Source: Alcanivoracaceae bacterium (GTDB lineage: Bacteria > Pseudomonadota > Gammaproteobacteria > Pseudomonadales > Alcanivoracaceae). From it: DNA of 37,707 nucleotides. Numbering within the stretch: position 1 is the stretch's first letter; each line of letters begins with the position of its first letter. A program made the position numbers and the translations under genes. The notes under the pieces were generated by a model. It was not told the DNA's origin. It was given only the letters and a program-made list of their open reading frames with translations, and did not search any database. Location: the NCBI GenBank assembly GCA_027324795.1, contig DAHVSB010000008.1, positions 1-37,707 on the forward strand, written 5' to 3'. Positions 8,054 through 15,536 of this stretch are shown here, one piece after another.

Positions 8054-8612
8054 GAGTTTCCTCATCAGTTATTACGGCATTTAAGGGAATATCCCAAGGG
8101 TCTTGCTGTAGTCCTTTAAAATATTGGCAGCTGTGTGCAATGCCAATCAGATATGGCTTATTTTCCGCGTACTGCCAATTGCGCAATGTGTAATCATAAA
8201 AACCGCCCCCCATTCCTAATCTTATCCCTGTTTTATCGAAACCCACCAAAGGCATTAAAATAACATCCAGTGCAAGGGCGTCTAAAGTATGCTGTTGTGT
8301 TGCTGGCTCGGCCACATTTAAGTGGTTGTATTGAATTGGGTCTTCCAGGCGCCAAGGGTGAAAGCGTAATAAACGTTTTTCTGCTAAGCACAATGAGGGC
8401 AAATAGAAGTTGTGCTGAGGGTTTTCACGGGCGTAAGTGAGTGGTGAAATTTCGCCGTCGCTGGGAAAATACAAACCAATTTTTTGTGATTGGTTTAGCA
8501 TCGTGAGCTGTTGAAGTTGATGGCTTAAGCCTTGAGCTGCAACGGCTTGTTCTGCCGTGGAAAGGGCGCGGCGACGTTTACGTAAGAGGGCCCGTGCGTT
8601 GGTTTTTTGCAT
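8034..8612 (-). CDS. ygfA: 5-formyltetrahydrofolate cyclo-ligase
   Basis: Converts 5-formyl-THF to 5,10-methenyl-THF using ATP, clearing an inhibitory folate. The protein is 192 residues from the ATG at 8612; a TTG two codons earlier is possible but less likely. An N-terminal basic helix (ARALLRKRRRALS) is followed by the IGLYFPSDGEISPL segment and by the family signature near VGFDKTGIRLGMGGGFYDY, the ATP-binding loop, with a C-terminal IGIAHSCQ strand. It lies directly downstream of 6S RNA, the classic ssrS-ygfA arrangement, and is probably co-transcribed with it. Its 3' end overlaps the small membrane ORF on the other strand. Confidence 0.95.
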   Translation of the reverse strand: MQKTNARALLRKRRRALSTAEQAVAAQGLSHQLQQLTMLNQSQKIGLYFPSDGEISPLTYARENPQHNFYLPSLCLAEKRLLRFHPWRLEDPIQYNHLNVAEPATQQHTLDALALDVILMPLVGFDKTGIRLGMGGGFYDYTLRNWQYAENKPYLIGIAHSCQYFKGLQQDPWDIPLNAVITDEETLIFQQE

Positions 8613-8637
8613 AAGCAATGTGTGGTGTAGTAGAAAG

Positions 8638-8818
8638 GTGCTCCCCGGATGTGCCGCTGCTTAGCTTGGCCCTTGAACCGTGAGGTTCAAGGGGTGGCAA
8701 AGAATGGCTTATTAGGCTTTCCGTAACCGGACGTGCTCACAAAGCCACGCAAACGCCACCAAGATTTAAAGCATCGGCTCAGGGACTTAAGCATGCTGGC
8801 GAACACACCAGGGAACAT
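8638..8818 (-). ncRNA. ssrS: 6S RNA
   Basis: A roughly 180-nt RNA that binds the sigma70 RNA polymerase holoenzyme by mimicking an open promoter. On the minus strand the 5' part reads GTTCCCTGGTGTGTTCGCC and carries the conserved GTCCCTGAGCCGATGC. The 3' part carries GCGGCACATCCGGGGAGC, which pairs with the 5' end to form the closing stem (one bulge). A central arm CCCTTGAACC...GGTTCAAGGG forms a perfect 10-bp hairpin, as in E. coli 6S. It sits between zapA and ygfA, its usual location in gammaproteobacteria. Ends are approximate to a few nucleotides. Confidence 0.92.
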
Positions 8819-8825
8819 GCTTCGC

Positions 8826-8831
8826 AGTGTA
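8826..8831 (-). promoter_or_regulatory. -10 element of the 6S RNA promoter
   Basis: TACACT on the minus strand, positioned so that transcription would start near 8818, where the 6S closing stem begins. No good -35 match is seen 17 bp upstream (ATGCAT), so the promoter may be weak or rely on an activator. The RNA can also be made by read-through from zapA. Confidence 0.5.
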
Positions 8832-8865
8832 GCAAAGAATATCGGGTGATGCATCCAAGGAAGAA

Positions 8866-9150
8866 TTAATTGGGTGTTTCTTCAGCAGAGAGCTCGGCGT
8901 CTATTTTTTCAATGAGGTGGGAGATATCGGGGCTGGCATCATTTTTATTTTGCAAATACTCATGCGCTAAATTCAGTGCCGTCATAATGGCGATGCGCTC
9001 TAAACCTACGATACCTGCGCCCTCAACCTTATGTAGCTTATCATCAAGAAAATGTGCTGCCTTAATAAGGTTGTCGCGCTCACCTGCAGGGCAAGCAACG
9101 CGATATTCTTTGCCAAGCAAATGCACAATCACAGAACGTGAATCACTCAT
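8866..9150 (-). CDS. zapA: Cell division protein ZapA
   Basis: A 94-residue FtsZ-associated protein that cross-links FtsZ filaments at midcell. The N-terminal beta-hairpin domain reads SVIVHLLGKEYRVACPAGE, then KAAHFLDDKLHKV, followed by a long helix with IAIMTALNLAHEYL, the family hallmark and dimerisation coiled coil. It overlaps the upstream coiled-coil gene by 8 nt and precedes 6S RNA, as in many gammaproteobacteria. Expression is probably from the promoter at 9390-9418. Confidence 0.95.
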   Translation of the reverse strand: MSDSRSVIVHLLGKEYRVACPAGERDNLIKAAHFLDDKLHKVEGAGIVGLERIAIMTALNLAHEYLQNKNDASPDISHLIEKIDAELSAEETPN

Positions 9151-9349
9151 GTCCAGCTCCTGCTTGCTTCAAACGGCCAATAATCGCCTCTACGCGCTCT
9201 CTAGCAGCCTCATTCTTAAGAATAAGCTCATCGCGTTCAGCCAATAGCTGATTCTCACGAAAGCGCAAGGCTCGCACTTCTTCGCGCAGGCGGGCGCTTT
9301 GTTCAATCAGCAAATCAATCTTTGCATTGAGTAATTGCAAGGAGCTCAT
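9143..9349 (-). CDS. ZapB-like small coiled-coil protein (TIGR02449 type)
   Basis: A 68-residue, almost wholly coiled-coil protein (heptad pattern through LLNAKIDLLIEQSARLREEV and LRFRENQLLAERDELILKNE). A small coiled-coil gene is commonly found immediately upstream of zapA in Pseudomonas and relatives and is annotated as TIGR02449 or ZapB-like. The ATG at 9349 has GGAG-type sequence too far upstream to judge and follows a strong promoter. An 8-nt overlap with zapA implies coupled translation. A role with ZapA at the division ring is inferred from size, structure and coupling, not from specific residues. Confidence 0.8.
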   Translation of the reverse strand: MSSLQLLNAKIDLLIEQSARLREEVRALRFRENQLLAERDELILKNEAARERVEAIIGRLKQAGAGHE

Positions 9350-9389
9350 GGGTTTACCGCTATGAAAGTACTGTTTTTATTGAGGTTGT

Positions 9390-9418
9390 ACTATAAAGAG
9401 CCGACGTTACTTGGTCAA
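9390..9418 (-). promoter_or_regulatory. Sigma70-type promoter for the ZapB-like gene and zapA
   Basis: On the minus strand, -35 TTGACC (9418-9413), a 17-bp spacer, and -10 TATAGT (9395-9390), both five of six consensus bases. Transcription would start near 9383, 34 nt before the ATG at 9349. It lies back to back with the ygfB promoter. Confidence 0.75.
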
Positions 9419-9458
9419 CGCGCTTAGGCGTCAGAAAATGGCATCATGGCGCTTTGTG

Positions 9459-9487
9459 TTGGGTATAAAGGGGCGAGAGAGTACACT
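9459..9487 (+). promoter_or_regulatory. Sigma70-type promoter for ygfB-pepP-ubiH-ubiI
   Basis: TTGGGT (9459-9464), 17-bp spacer, TACACT (9482-9487). Predicted start near 9494. This lies downstream of the first in-frame ATG of the ygfB frame (9446), so translation must begin later, supporting the ATG at 9533. Confidence 0.65.
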
Positions 9488-9532
9488 AGACACCTTGAAA
9501 AGTTGTTAAACGGTATTTGGGTGAGCAATTTA

Positions 9533-10114
9533 ATGGAAACAAAACTAGCGGAATACTTCGAACCCCTGGTGGAGCAGTTGCAGCAGCAAGGCGTATTACA
9601 TAGCCCTTCGGAGCTGCATGGTGTTATGTGCGGTTTGCTAAGTACTGGGCATGGACAAAAAGATGCCGAGGTATTAGCGGTATTGGCTGCCCACGTGGAT
9701 ACAGGAAAGTGGCAGCACACCGCAGCTGAGTTATGGCTTAAGGTGCGAGATTTAGCGGTGGAGGCGTTTACAGGTGAAGGGTTGGCGTTTTATTTGTTGC
9801 TTCCTGATGACACGGAAGAGCTAGGTGTTCGCGTCGCTGCGCTAGGACAGTGGTGTGAGGGTTTTTTGGTGGGCTTTGGCACAGGGACTGCAGGCACCAC
9901 AGAGAGTCAGCTCGCACCTGCGCTGCAAGAAGCTATTCGCGATATTGCTGCCATTAGCCAAGTGGATTTGCCCGAGGACAATAGCGCTGAGGAAGAAGAC
10001 TTATTTGCCCAGGTGGTGGAACACACACGCATGGCCGCTTTGATGGTTTTCACAGAGCTTGCGCTGGCTGCGCGCAAAGATACGCCTACGACCACGCCGC
10101 CCACTCATCATTAA
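9533..10114 (+). CDS. ygfB: UPF0149 family protein YgfB
   Basis: 193 residues from the ATG at 9533, the same length as E. coli YgfB (192). The frame is open from 9446, but the promoter at 9459-9487 and a GGTGAG site 8 nt before 9533 favour the shorter form. The family pattern is visible: LHSPSELHGVMCGLLSTGHG near the start, LGQWCEGFLVGFG in the middle, and acidic helices with EEEDLFAQVVEHTRMAALMVF near the end. It is an all-helical protein. In Pseudomonas aeruginosa YgfB has been linked to control of ampDh3 and beta-lactam resistance. It begins the ygfB-pepP-ubiH-ubiI cluster known from E. coli. Confidence 0.93.
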   Translation: METKLAEYFEPLVEQLQQQGVLHSPSELHGVMCGLLSTGHGQKDAEVLAVLAAHVDTGKWQHTAAELWLKVRDLAVEAFTGEGLAFYLLLPDDTEELGVRVAALGQWCEGFLVGFGTGTAGTTESQLAPALQEAIRDIAAISQVDLPEDNSAEEEDLFAQVVEHTRMAALMVFTELALAARKDTPTTTPPTHH

Positions 10115-10131
10115 TAATTAAGGGAGTTGTT

Positions 10132-11448
10132 ATGTTATCCCCTGCAGATTTTGCCCAACGCCGTACAGACTTAATTCAGCAGATGGCGCCGAACAGTGTG
10201 GCTATTTTGAGCGCCGCTCCTGAACGACTGCGTAACAGTAATACGGAATATGCTTACCGACAAGATAGTTATTTTTGGTACCTCACGGGGTTTCCTGAAC
10301 CTGAAGCGGTGGCCGTATTAGTGGCAGACGGCGGTCGCGGGCGGTTTATTTTATTTTGTCGTGACCGTGATAAAACCATGGAAATTTGGAATGGCGTGCG
10401 AGCAGGCCAGGAAGGTGCTAAACGTGATTATGGCGCTGAGGAAGCTTATTCCATTCAGGAAATCGATGAGCGCTTACCTAAGTTACTTGAAAACAGAGGG
10501 CGCATTTATGCCAATTTAGGCGCAAGTGCAGCCTTCGACCAACAGCTGATGGGATGGGTAAACCAAGTGCGCGCCAAGGTGCGTCAAGGGATTAATGCAC
10601 CAACTGCCTTTACTCAGCTTACAAGCCTGCTTGATGAAATGCGCTTGATTAAGAGCGAGGCAGAGATAGCCACCATGCGTGAGTCCGCCAGCATTGCTGC
10701 TCAAGCCCATGTCCGTGGTATGCAAACCGTTAAACCAGGCATGTGGGAATATCAGCTAGAAGCAGAGTATTTGCATGAGTTTATGCGCCACGGCGCACGA
10801 TTTCCTGCCTATAACACCATTGTGGGGGGAGGCTCAAATGCATGCATTTTGCATTATGTTGAGAACAATCAAGTGCTTCAGGAAGGCGATTTAGTATTAG
10901 TAGACGCAGGTTGTGAATGGCAACATTACGCCAGTGATATTACGCGCACTTACCCAGTTAACGGCCGTTTTACCGCACCTCAACAGGCTCTTTATGAGGT
11001 GGTGCTAGCAGCGCAATTGGCTGCTATTGATGCCATGCAATTAGGGCAGCCTTATTACAGCGGTCATGAGGCGGCGCTACGCGTGCTTACCCAAGGGTTG
11101 TGCGACTTGGGTTTACTCAACGGTGACGTAAATGAGTTAATTGAAACCCGCGCTTACGCTGACTTCTACATGCATGGCACCGGCCATTGGCTAGGTATTG
11201 ATGTGCATGATGTGGGCAGTTATCGCCAAAGCGGCGAAGGCCGCGCCTTGAAGAAAGGAATGGTGTTCACGGTGGAGCCCGGTTTATACGTGGCAGCGGA
11301 TAACACTCGCGTAGACGAGAAGTGGCGAGGTATCGGCATTCGTATCGAAGATAACGTAGTGATGACAGACAATGGCCCCGAGGTAATAACGGCGGATGTG
11401 CCTAAATCAGTTGCTGAAATTACTGCTCTCATGGCAGAGCGCAAGTAA
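10132..11448 (+). CDS. pepP: Xaa-Pro aminopeptidase P
   Basis: A dimetal peptidase that removes N-terminal residues preceding proline. 438 residues (E. coli 441), with an N-terminal AMP_N domain (YRQDSYFWYLTGFPEPEAVA) and a C-terminal pita-bread domain. Metal-binding sites are seen as LVDAGCEWQHYASDITRTY (two Asp), GTGHWLGIDVHDVG (His), FTVEPGLYV (Glu) and GIRIEDNVV (Glu). The ATG has a strong AAGGGAG site 7 nt upstream. It is the second gene of the ygfB-pepP-ubiH-ubiI cluster, 17 nt after ygfB. Confidence 0.97.
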   Translation: MLSPADFAQRRTDLIQQMAPNSVAILSAAPERLRNSNTEYAYRQDSYFWYLTGFPEPEAVAVLVADGGRGRFILFCRDRDKTMEIWNGVRAGQEGAKRDYGAEEAYSIQEIDERLPKLLENRGRIYANLGASAAFDQQLMGWVNQVRAKVRQGINAPTAFTQLTSLLDEMRLIKSEAEIATMRESASIAAQAHVRGMQTVKPGMWEYQLEAEYLHEFMRHGARFPAYNTIVGGGSNACILHYVENNQVLQEGDLVLVDAGCEWQHYASDITRTYPVNGRFTAPQQALYEVVLAAQLAAIDAMQLGQPYYSGHEAALRVLTQGLCDLGLLNGDVNELIETRAYADFYMHGTGHWLGIDVHDVGSYRQSGEGRALKKGMVFTVEPGLYVAADNTRVDEKWRGIGIRIEDNVVMTDNGPEVITADVPKSVAEITALMAERK

Positions 11449-11473
11449 GAGCACAATAAGGGCGAGAAGATAA

Positions 11474-12661
11474 ATGACACAAAACGCAAAGCCTATTTTA
11501 ATTGCAGGCGGTGGAATGGCAGGGCTGCTGTTTGCCTTGTTGCTGCGGCAGCAAGGGCATCACCAAGTGGTCCTAGTGGAGCCTATGGCTATGACGTTGG
11601 CTGAAGGACCACTCTCGCCAAGTTTTGATGCGCGTAGCACCGCCCTATCCGCGGGCACGTTGAGTATCTTTGCCCGCCTTGGGTTGTACGAAACCTTGCT
11701 TGAGGATGCCGCAGCAATAAAAACGGTGGAAGTGAGCCGTAAAGGACGCCTAGGTATTACCCGTATGCGGGCTGAAGAAGAAGGTGTTCCCGCTCTGGGT
11801 GCCGTGGTGGAAAATCGCTGGCTTGGGCAGGTTTTGCTCAGCGCGGTGCTGCAAGATACAGGCATCAGGGTGCTAGCGCCCAATAAGGTAGTGGCTGCAA
11901 AGAGGTTGGTGGAGGGCTACCAAGTTGAGTTAGAGGATGGCGACACCCTTGAGGTGAGTCTGCTGGTGGCAGCAGATGGTGCCCAGTCCTCATTGCGCCA
12001 AAGCATGGGCATTAGCGCCCAATATGAAGACACTGGCACCTTCGCGCTGGTGGCAAATGTGGAGATTCTAGAAAGCCATCACAATGTGGCTTGGGAGCGT
12101 TTTTTGCCCACAGGGCCTTTGGCTTTATTGCCCTTATCGCAACAGCGTTTGGCACTGATTTGGATGGGCCCAAAGGATTACATTGATGAATTAAAAGCGC
12201 TGCCCGATGCTGCGCTGGTGGAGCAAATTACCACCTTAGCCGGTGAAGACCGCATTCCCCCCTTAGGCCGTGTGGGCGGGCGTATTACCCACCCTTTAAT
12301 CGCCACCAAAGCTGTGGCGCAGGTGGTGCCCTACGGAGTGGTGGTGGGCAACGCCGCTCACACGGTGCACCCCGTGGGTGGGCAGGGGTTTAACCTGACG
12401 GCGCGTGATTTATCCCTATTGGCGGAGGAAGTTGGAGACGCTCAAAAACCAGGAGAGCTGCAGGTGCTTGAGCGCTATATTCAAGCGAGAGAAAAAGACC
12501 AAGCCATGATTCGCCATGCCACCAAGTGGCTGCCGGATTTGTTTCGCGTGGAATTTGGCCCCTTTGCCCACACTAGACAGTTAGGGTTGGTGGCGTTGGA
12601 TTTATGGCCTAGCTTGCGCACGGCTTTTGCTCAGCGCGCCATGGGAGTTCGTCATGTGTAA
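11474..12661 (+). CDS. ubiH: 2-octaprenyl-6-methoxyphenol hydroxylase
   Basis: A FAD monooxygenase of ubiquinone synthesis, normally hydroxylating ring carbon 1. 395 residues. The N-terminal dinucleotide loop is ILIAGGGMAGLLFALLL, the middle has the VAADGAQSSLRQ segment, and the second FAD motif is VVGNAAHTVHPVGGQGFNL. Position right after pepP and before a second related hydroxylase matches the E. coli pepP-ubiH-ubiI order and distinguishes it from ubiI. Its last 8 nt overlap the next gene. Confidence 0.93.
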   Translation: MTQNAKPILIAGGGMAGLLFALLLRQQGHHQVVLVEPMAMTLAEGPLSPSFDARSTALSAGTLSIFARLGLYETLLEDAAAIKTVEVSRKGRLGITRMRAEEEGVPALGAVVENRWLGQVLLSAVLQDTGIRVLAPNKVVAAKRLVEGYQVELEDGDTLEVSLLVAADGAQSSLRQSMGISAQYEDTGTFALVANVEILESHHNVAWERFLPTGPLALLPLSQQRLALIWMGPKDYIDELKALPDAALVEQITTLAGEDRIPPLGRVGGRITHPLIATKAVAQVVPYGVVVGNAAHTVHPVGGQGFNLTARDLSLLAEEVGDAQKPGELQVLERYIQAREKDQAMIRHATKWLPDLFRVEFGPFAHTRQLGLVALDLWPSLRTAFAQRAMGVRHV

Positions 12662-13892
12662 AGAGCATCAAAACTATAGTGATATTGTGATTGTTGGCGG
12701 AGCCATGGCTGGTGGCATGCAGGCGGTGAGCTTGGCAAGTACTGGCCTGAGTGTGCGTTTGCTGGATGCAGGGCCCCCACCCCAAATGCCCGAAGGGCCC
12801 TGTGCCACACGGGTGGTGGCGCTTAATGAGGCGAGCCAACACATGCTAGAGCACCTCGGTGTGTGGGCTTTAATGCCGCAAGAGCGCATTCAGCCCTACG
12901 ATAAAATGCAGGTGTGGGATGGCAACGGCGAAGTGTTTTTTGATGGGCCAGAGCTTGGGGCAGCACAGCTCGGCTATATTGTGGAAAACAATGCAGTGGC
13001 CGCGGCCATGTACCGTTGGGTGGAGCAAAGCGATGCCAACATTAAGTGGCAAAATCACGAGCACATTGTGCGTTTTGAGCGCACTTCTGAAGGTTGGCGT
13101 TTAATCACCAACACCGAGCAGGAGTATTATTGTGCCCTGTTAATTGGCGCCGATGGTGCGCGCTCTAGTGTACGCCAAGCGGTGGGCATTGCCGGGGTAC
13201 CTGAATTTAGCGGACACATCGCCATTGTGGGCGCTATTCGCACGGAAAACCCCCATGGTAATTGCGCTCGACAGCGCTTCTTAGAAACGGGGCCCTTGGC
13301 CTTATTACCCGCCGCAGGGGATGGCCACGATGTGTCCATTGTGTGGTCCCTGGTGCCCGAGGAGGCCAAACGGCTCTTTGCCTTAAGTGAGGCGGAATTT
13401 AACCGCGAGCTTACCTTGGCGAGCGAACATTGTTTGGGAGAGCTCGCACTGGAAACCCAGAGGGCGCAGTTTCCCATTCATTATTTTCATGCCAGCCAAT
13501 ATCACAGGCCACAGGTGGCTTTGATTAGTGATGCAGCCCATGTGGTGCACCCCTTAGCGGGGCAGGGAATCAACCTAGGCCTACTCGATGCGGCGGTGCT
13601 CGCCGAGGAAATCCAGCGTGCCTTAGACCGTGGTTTGCCCTTTGTTCATCTCAGTGTGCTTGAGCGCTATGAGCGTCGCCGTCGTTTCCACAATGGCTCC
13701 ATGGTGCGAGCATTAAAAGGGTTTAAGCTATTGTTTGAGCAGCGCAGCCTTGAGTGGCGTTGGTTGCGTAACACCGGCATGCGCTGGGTGAATCGATTGG
13801 CGCCGATAAAGCAAAGCTTCACAGCCCACGCGCTTGGCCGCACGGGGGATTTGCCCCAAATTGCTAAAAGAGCGCCGCAAAGCGGTGCGTAA
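12654..13892 (+). CDS. ubiI: Ubiquinone hydroxylase UbiI (VisC family)
   Basis: Second FAD monooxygenase of the pair, expected to hydroxylate carbon 5 of the ubiquinone ring. 412 residues from the ATG at 12654; the frame opens 27 nt earlier but GGGAG lies 6 nt before 12654 and the overlap with ubiH (8 nt, ATGTGTAA) is typical of coupling. FAD motifs are IVIVGGAMAGGMQAV (note Ala-Met in place of the usual small residues), LIGADGARSSVRQAVG and LISDAAHVVHPLAGQGINLG. The C-terminus is the usual helical tail. Assignment as UbiI rather than UbiF/UbiM rests on position. Confidence 0.9.
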   Translation: MCKEHQNYSDIVIVGGAMAGGMQAVSLASTGLSVRLLDAGPPPQMPEGPCATRVVALNEASQHMLEHLGVWALMPQERIQPYDKMQVWDGNGEVFFDGPELGAAQLGYIVENNAVAAAMYRWVEQSDANIKWQNHEHIVRFERTSEGWRLITNTEQEYYCALLIGADGARSSVRQAVGIAGVPEFSGHIAIVGAIRTENPHGNCARQRFLETGPLALLPAAGDGHDVSIVWSLVPEEAKRLFALSEAEFNRELTLASEHCLGELALETQRAQFPIHYFHASQYHRPQVALISDAAHVVHPLAGQGINLGLLDAAVLAEEIQRALDRGLPFVHLSVLERYERRRRFHNGSMVRALKGFKLLFEQRSLEWRWLRNTGMRWVNRLAPIKQSFTAHALGRTGDLPQIAKRAPQSGA

Positions 13893-13950
13893 ATGGATGG
13901 GCATGCTACACTGCGCAGTTTTAAGACTGGCCAAGTATTGAGGATGAGAA

Positions 13951-14343
13951 ATGAGCGAATTGCGTGATGAATTGCGCTACGCAAGTACCCACGAATGGGT
14001 TTTGGTAGAAGAGGATGGCACTGTGGTGGTGGGCATTACTGACTATGCTCAAGACGCTCTTGGTGATGTGGTGTATGCAGAACTGCCCGAACTTGGTGCT
14101 ACCTTTGAAGTGGGTGCAGAGGTTGCCGTGCTAGAGTCAGTGAAAGCCGCTTCCGATATTTATGCGCCTGTTGCCGGTGAAGTGGTGGCCATTAATGAAG
14201 CGTTAGACGATGAACCTGAGCTCATTAACGATAGCCCTTACGATGAAGGCTGGCTGTTTAAGTTGGCGCCAACTAGCGAGTTTGAAAGCGAAACGCAGGC
14301 GTTGCTAACGGCTGCAGAGTATGCCGAGCAAGTGGCTGAGTAA
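13951..14343 (+). CDS. gcvH: Glycine cleavage system H protein
   Basis: The lipoyl carrier of the glycine cleavage complex, 130 residues. The lipoylation site is [19 protein letters not shown] with Lys65 as the modified residue, followed by [18 protein letters not shown], all canonical. The ATG has GAGGATGAG just upstream, 58 nt after ubiI. gcvT and gcvP are not adjacent on either side: a terminator and a convergent guanidinium exporter follow. The missing partners must lie elsewhere, or this H protein serves another lipoyl role. Confidence 0.97.
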   Translation: MSELRDELRYASTHEWVLVEEDGTVVVGITDYAQDALGDVVYAELPELGATFEVGAEVAVLESVKAASDIYAPVAGEVVAINEALDDEPELINDSPYDEGWLFKLAPTSEFESETQALLTAAEYAEQVAE

Positions 14344-14367
14344 TTATAATTCACGTTACACAGCTAG

Positions 14368-14435
14368 AAACCCCTGCCAGAACCAATCACAACCTATTTG
14401 CAACGTTGTGGGATTCATTTAGGCAGGGGTTTTTT
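14368..14435 (+). terminator. Intrinsic terminator after gcvH
   Basis: An 11-bp stem (arms 14368-14378 and 14422-14432, AAACCCCTGCC against GGCAGGGGTTT) ends in a run of six T. The 43-nt loop holds a second hairpin (CACAAC/GTTGTG). The plus-strand U-run suits gcvH; the minus strand also has a short T-run, so it may serve the convergent gdx as well. Confidence 0.85.
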
Positions 14436-14439
14436 AGTA

Positions 14440-14757
14440 CTAATGGCTTGCGGCTTGCATCAGAGTAAGTCCGGATACAATTAGCACAGCGGCAGTCAGA
14501 CGCATGGCGTTTACGGGTTCTGAAAGAATAAATATACCCACCAAGAAAGCACCCATGGCGCCAATGCCAGTCCAAATCACATAAGCGGTGCCTAGCGAAA
14601 TAGAGCGCATGGCAATGGCGAGTAGCCAAAAACTGGCCACCATGGTGATGAGCATAATTAGTGTGGGGGTAAGGCGCGTGAACCCTTCCGATTGTTTCAT
14701 CGAGAAAGCCCACACAACTTCAAATAACCCAGCGAGGACGAGATATAACCAAGGCAT
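14440..14757 (-). CDS. gdx: Guanidinium exporter (SMR family, Gdx/SugE)
   Basis: A 105-residue, four-helix small multidrug resistance protein. The ATG at 14757 gives the exact length of E. coli SugE/Gdx; an upstream in-frame start at 14841 would translate the riboswitch and is rejected. Key features are WLYLVLAGLFEVVWAFSMKQ with the essential Glu in the first helix, TAYVIWTGIGAMGAF in the third, and a LTLMQAASH tail. TRP/WTGIGA motifs favour the Gdx subtype over EmrE. A guanidine-II riboswitch directly upstream, and GGAGG 4-8 nt before the ATG, make guanidinium/proton antiport in the inner membrane the likely function. Confidence 0.95.
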   Translation of the reverse strand: MPWLYLVLAGLFEVVWAFSMKQSEGFTRLTPTLIMLITMVASFWLLAIAMRSISLGTAYVIWTGIGAMGAFLVGIFILSEPVNAMRLTAAVLIVSGLTLMQAASH

Positions 14758-14780
14758 AAGCCCCTCCAGAATGAGTAGGG

Positions 14781-14830
14781 CCAGGCCGTCCTGGTGTGTT
14801 ATCCCGTGAGAATGGGGGTGGTCGTCCACC
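14781..14830 (-). promoter_or_regulatory. Guanidine-II (mini-ykkC) riboswitch
   Basis: On the minus strand two small hairpins are seen, each a 5-bp GC-rich stem capped by an ACGR tetraloop: GGTGG-ACGA-CCACC (14830-14817) and CCAGG-ACGG-CCTGG (14794-14781), separated by a 22-nt linker. The second lies about 14 nt before the GGAGGGG ribosome site (14767-14761). This is the defining structure of mini-ykkC, which binds guanidinium through loop-loop contact and exposes the ribosome site. It precedes an SMR exporter, the usual regulated gene. Confidence 0.93.
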
Positions 14831-14839
14831 TGTGAAGGC

Positions 14840-14868
14840 ATCCTAGCGATTAGAAATTATTTTGGCAA
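14840..14868 (-). promoter_or_regulatory. Promoter of the riboswitch-gdx unit
   Basis: Minus strand -35 TTGCCA (14868-14863), a 17-bp spacer, and -10 TAGGAT (14845-14840). Predicted start near 14833, three bases before the first riboswitch stem. It lies within and just after the 3' end of the pirin-like gene, so gdx is a separate transcription unit. Confidence 0.7.
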
Positions 14869-15534
14869 CGTTGTTGCCAGAGTGGCATAAAAAAATTGGC
14901 TGTTTGCCTCTGTTGCAAAAATTAATCCTGAGCACGCGCTTACTAGGGTGCCACGAGCGATGGGGTGTGCTAGCCCTTGTTGATTGCTCACCACGCCACC
15001 TCCCGTAACAACATATAGCAAGCTGGGTTTGTCGCTATGCCACTGATTGGCTTGTGCCCAAGTGCCCACACCTAGCTCAAAATCATCTCGCACCTCTATT
15101 GTGGTTAAGCCATTCCCGTTGAGCGTTAATACCTCGTAGGTGGCTGCTTCTTGGGCTGTGGGAGTGAGCCAGAGTTGCACAAAGGGTTGCACTTGTCTGG
15201 TGGGATTGATTTCGTTGTGGCTAAATCCTTGATTGCCGCTGCGCTGAATTTGCACTTGGCCAGCTTTAAGTTCCACGCCTTCACCAATGCTGCCTTGGTG
15301 CAACATGGTGCCGCGGGGCAATATGCTGACAATATCCACTTGGCTGTGGTGATGTAAACCCGTGCTACCCCGAGGCAAAAACCAAGCACTAGCAAAATAT
15401 ATCAAGGGCCCAAAAGCATCCCAGCAGGCATCCGGCACTGCATGGGAAAAATACTGGCGGTCTTGAATAAACACACGCTCACGAATGCTCGCAAAGCCGC
15501 TGATATCAAGAGAGTCCGCCGCTAAAATACGCAT
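14857..15534 (-). CDS. Pirin-like cupin protein
   Basis: A 225-residue bicupin. Four metal ligands of pirin are recognisable with the exact spacing of human pirin: His61 and His63 (GLHHHSQVDIVSILPRG), then His106 and Glu108 (GFSHNEINP), 45 residues apart. The N-terminal part (RERVFIQDRQYF) and the FLPRGSTGLHHHS segment are more divergent than in typical pirins. Bacterial pirins are iron-binding proteins, some with quercetinase activity; the substrate here is unknown. The gene starts 2 nt after the HAD phosphatase gene upstream, so they share a transcript. A short hairpin (GGCAAC/GTTGCC, 14864-14878) spans its last codons. Confidence 0.8.
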   Translation of the reverse strand: MRILAADSLDISGFASIRERVFIQDRQYFSHAVPDACWDAFGPLIYFASAWFLPRGSTGLHHHSQVDIVSILPRGTMLHQGSIGEGVELKAGQVQIQRSGNQGFSHNEINPTRQVQPFVQLWLTPTAQEAATYEVLTLNGNGLTTIEVRDDFELGVGTWAQANQWHSDKPSLLYVVTGGGVVSNQQGLAHPIARGTLVSACSGLIFATEANSQFFYATLATTLPK

Positions 15535-15536
15535 GT

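Noticed and set aside
9446-9532. Longer YgfB start at 9446
   Set aside because: It precedes the predicted transcription start near 9494 and lacks a ribosome site; the 9533 start matches the family length.
14758-14841. 28-residue N-terminal extension of the SMR protein
   Set aside because: It is a translation of the guanidine-II riboswitch. The ATG at 14757 with GGAGG upstream gives the family length.
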